Assembly: GCA_029261165.1 (NCBI GenBank)
Contig: JAJDBV010000018.1
Location: 1-32,884 of the forward strand
DNA length: 32,884 nucleotides
Direction of reading: 5' to 3'
Source of the DNA: Nitrospirota bacterium
GTDB lineage: Bacteria > Nitrospirota > Nitrospiria > SBBL01 > JAADHI01
Positions within the stretch are counted from its first letter, which is position 1; every line of letters begins with the position of its first letter. The notes below the pieces were generated by a model. That model was not told the DNA's origin. It searched no databases and saw only the letters and a list, made by a program, of their open reading frames with translations. Shown here in pieces: positions 31,685 through 32,884 of this stretch. Both the position numbers and the translations under genes were made by a program.

Positions 31685-31770
31685 AGAAAATCTCCTAAAT
31701 TCACGTAAAACGGACCCCCTCCTCCCTGAACCTGGAGAAAGGAATACCTAGAATCACGCTACCATAACAC

Positions 31771-31800
31771 TGTATATTTCGAAAGACGCCCCGGAGTCAA
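31771..31800 (-). promoter_or_regulatory. σ70-type promoter of the M1-M28 peptidase
   Basis: Minus strand TTGACT (31800-31795), 18-base spacer, TATACA (31776-31771), expected start near 31764, leaving a leader of about 80 bases. It shares the 387-base gap 31685-32071 with the divergent htrA promoter and one strong inverted repeat; no gene is seen in that gap. Confidence 0.62.
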
Positions 31801-31900
31801 ACTGAATCAGAACATTTAATGATTTTTTCAAGGATTAATAGATATAATCATAATTACACCCTCTTCAGACACACATCATTATACCCGACTCTCAGGATAC

Positions 31901-31938
31901 ACCTGAAAAGGATGGCGGTCATACGACCCTTTTCAGGT
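31901..31938. repeat. 11-bp inverted repeat in the peptidase-htrA intergenic gap
   Basis: ACCTGAAAAGG and CCTTTTCAGGT, perfect 11-base arms with a 16-base loop. It lies upstream of both divergent promoters, so it is not a terminator of either neighbour. An operator for a dimeric regulator or a small structured transcript are both open. Confidence 0.6.
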
Positions 31939-31991
31939 TTCTACCCGTAAGCATGAAGGCCGAGATTGGTGAACGGGAAGGGTTAGAGGGC

Positions 31992-32020
31992 TTGTAATCC
32001 CATATTTTTTGGGATAGAAT
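31992..32020 (+). promoter_or_regulatory. σ70-type promoter of the HtrA gene with a palindrome in its spacer
   Basis: TTGTAA (31992-31997), 17-base spacer, TAGAAT (32015-32020), expected start near 32027. An inverted repeat ATCCCA (31997-32002) / TGGGAT (32010-32015) fills the spacer and touches both boxes, a typical repressor or activator site. Confidence 0.6.
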
Positions 32021-32071
32021 GTGTTAAAGAGTGATTATTTATTGAGTTCATATCAACTGAAAGGAGCTGTC

Positions 32072-32884
32072 ATGTTTAGAAGGGTAATGATCATTGTCTT
32101 GGTTGCACTTTGGTTACCGGGAGTGGCACTCGGGGCCAAGTCACCAAAAGACCTGGAGAAGGGGTTTGATCTCCTGGAACAGTTCCAGTCAACCTTCATC
32201 AGTATTGCAGAACGTGTAAAACCCTCAGTCGTCAATATCTCCCCTTCTGGAAATGTGACATCCACCCCCAGCAGACCGCGTAATTCTCCGAGAGAAGCGC
32301 CGCCCGGCTCAGGATCAGGGGTCATCATTAGCGAAGAGGGCTATATTGTCACCAATAATCACGTTGTCGGTGACGCAAAAGAAGTTGAAGTCCGCCTGTC
32401 TGATAAGTCAACCTTTAAGGGAACGGTGATCGGAAAAGACAAGGATACCGATCTCGCCCTGGTCAAGATTGAGGCCGGAAAGAATTTACCCTTTGTCAAT
32501 TTAGGTGATTCCAAAAAGGTCAAAGTTGGCCAATGGGTGATCGCGGTGGGAAATCCCTTTGGCTTGGACCGGACCGTCACCGTGGGCGTCATCAGCGCTT
32601 TGGGAAGGGAAAATGTCAACCTTTCCCGCTATGAAAATTTCATACAGACAGACGCCTCCATCAATCCCGGGAATTCGGGAGGTCCTCTCTTTGATATTCG
32701 GGGAGAAGTGATCGGAATTAATACAGCCATCATCAACTTCGCACAGGGCATCGGATTTGCCATTCCATCCAACATGGTAAAATCAATCACCGCGCAACTC
32801 AAAGCATCGGGAAGGGTGACTCGGGGCTGGCTCGGCGTCGGAATACAGCCCCTGACCCCAGAGTTGGCAAAAAATTTCGGGGTT
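32072..32884 (+). CDS. HtrA/DegP-family serine protease, 3' end cut by window edge
   Basis: Periplasmic quality-control protease; 271 residues are visible. The signal segment [16 protein letters not shown] ends at ALGA. The trypsin-like domain has the full triad: His97 in TNNHVVG, Asp127 in DTDLALVK and Ser202 in NPGNSGGPL. The first PDZ domain begins near [14 protein letters not shown] and is interrupted by the window end. Full members are 370-480 aa, so one or two PDZ domains are missing from view. GGAG lies five bases before the ATG. The promoter with a palindromic spacer suggests stress control. Which member (DegP, DegQ or DegS type) cannot be told without the C-terminus. Confidence 0.95.
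   Translation, partial: MFRRVMIIVLVALWLPGVALGAKSPKDLEKGFDLLEQFQSTFISIAERVKPSVVNISPSGNVTSTPSRPRNSPREAPPGSGSGVIISEEGYIVTNNHVVGDAKEVEVRLSDKSTFKGTVIGKDKDTDLALVKIEAGKNLPFVNLGDSKKVKVGQWVIAVGNPFGLDRTVTVGVISALGRENVNLSRYENFIQTDASINPGNSGGPLFDIRGEVIGINTAIINFAQGIGFAIPSNMVKSITAQLKASGRVTRGWLGVGIQPLTPELAKNFGV

Noticed and set aside
1-32884. tRNA, rRNA, CRISPR, prophage or restriction-defence genes
   Set aside because: None of the intergenic gaps shows a tRNA-like cloverleaf, spaced direct repeats or related coding sequence on reading by eye.

Overview
The window is ordinary bacterial chromosome: densely packed, mixed strands, roughly half GC by eye, with readable sigma70-type promoters and Shine-Dalgarno sites. 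A β-barrel porin, two predicted lipoproteins, a periplasmic HtrA and a large secreted peptidase point to a Gram-negative, didermic organism. The large cytochrome bd-like oxidase without a CydB, next to a divergent NuoF, recalls Nitrospirota (Nitrospira/Manganitrophus-type lineages). That placement is an inference from gene content and I hold it loosely. No rRNA, tRNA, CRISPR, prophage or full insertion sequence was seen. One small IS5-like MITE is present.

Left part (1-9784, all minus strand). A fatty-acid/phospholipid operon runs yceD-rpmF-plsX-fabH-(FabL-type enoyl-ACP reductase)-fabD from a near-consensus promoter at 4520-4549 and leaves the window at the left edge. Upstream of it lie a class III aminotransferase and an agmatinase-like ureohydrolase that lacks a usual active-site His. 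Next comes a promoter-led set: a 63-aa membrane protein, a CDF metal exporter, a leucine-type dehydrogenase and a small membrane protein.

Middle part (9943-16652, plus strand). A membrane fatty-acid desaturase with its own promoter leads a Dabb-domain protein, a small lipoprotein and an NlpC/P60 lipoprotein. A 600-aa helical-repeat protein follows, behind a promoter overlapped by a palindrome and ended by a clear terminator. Then comes a bifunctional class II aldolase/short-chain dehydrogenase. Facing it on the minus strand (16674-22200) is a tightly packed signalling set: porin, secreted helical protein, hybrid-sensor-like histidine kinase without a response regulator, and a diguanylate cyclase whose N-terminus is a Rossmann nucleotide-binding domain.

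Right part (22356-28518, plus strand). SnoaL-like protein, MITE, polytopic membrane protein, cupin, a CbiC-like protein without its catalytic His, a stand-alone NuoF-like flavoprotein with an altered nucleotide-site motif, and a cytochrome bd-like oxidase with an N-terminal signal segment and no subunit II. This run is the best candidate here for an undescribed (respiratory or tetrapyrrole-linked) system. The window ends with a convergent M1-M28 peptidase fusion, whose M28 half lacks the general-base Glu, and a divergent, incomplete HtrA protease.

Several start codons were moved from the longest possible ORF because a strong ribosome site or a promoter position decides against it. This is stated in each entry.
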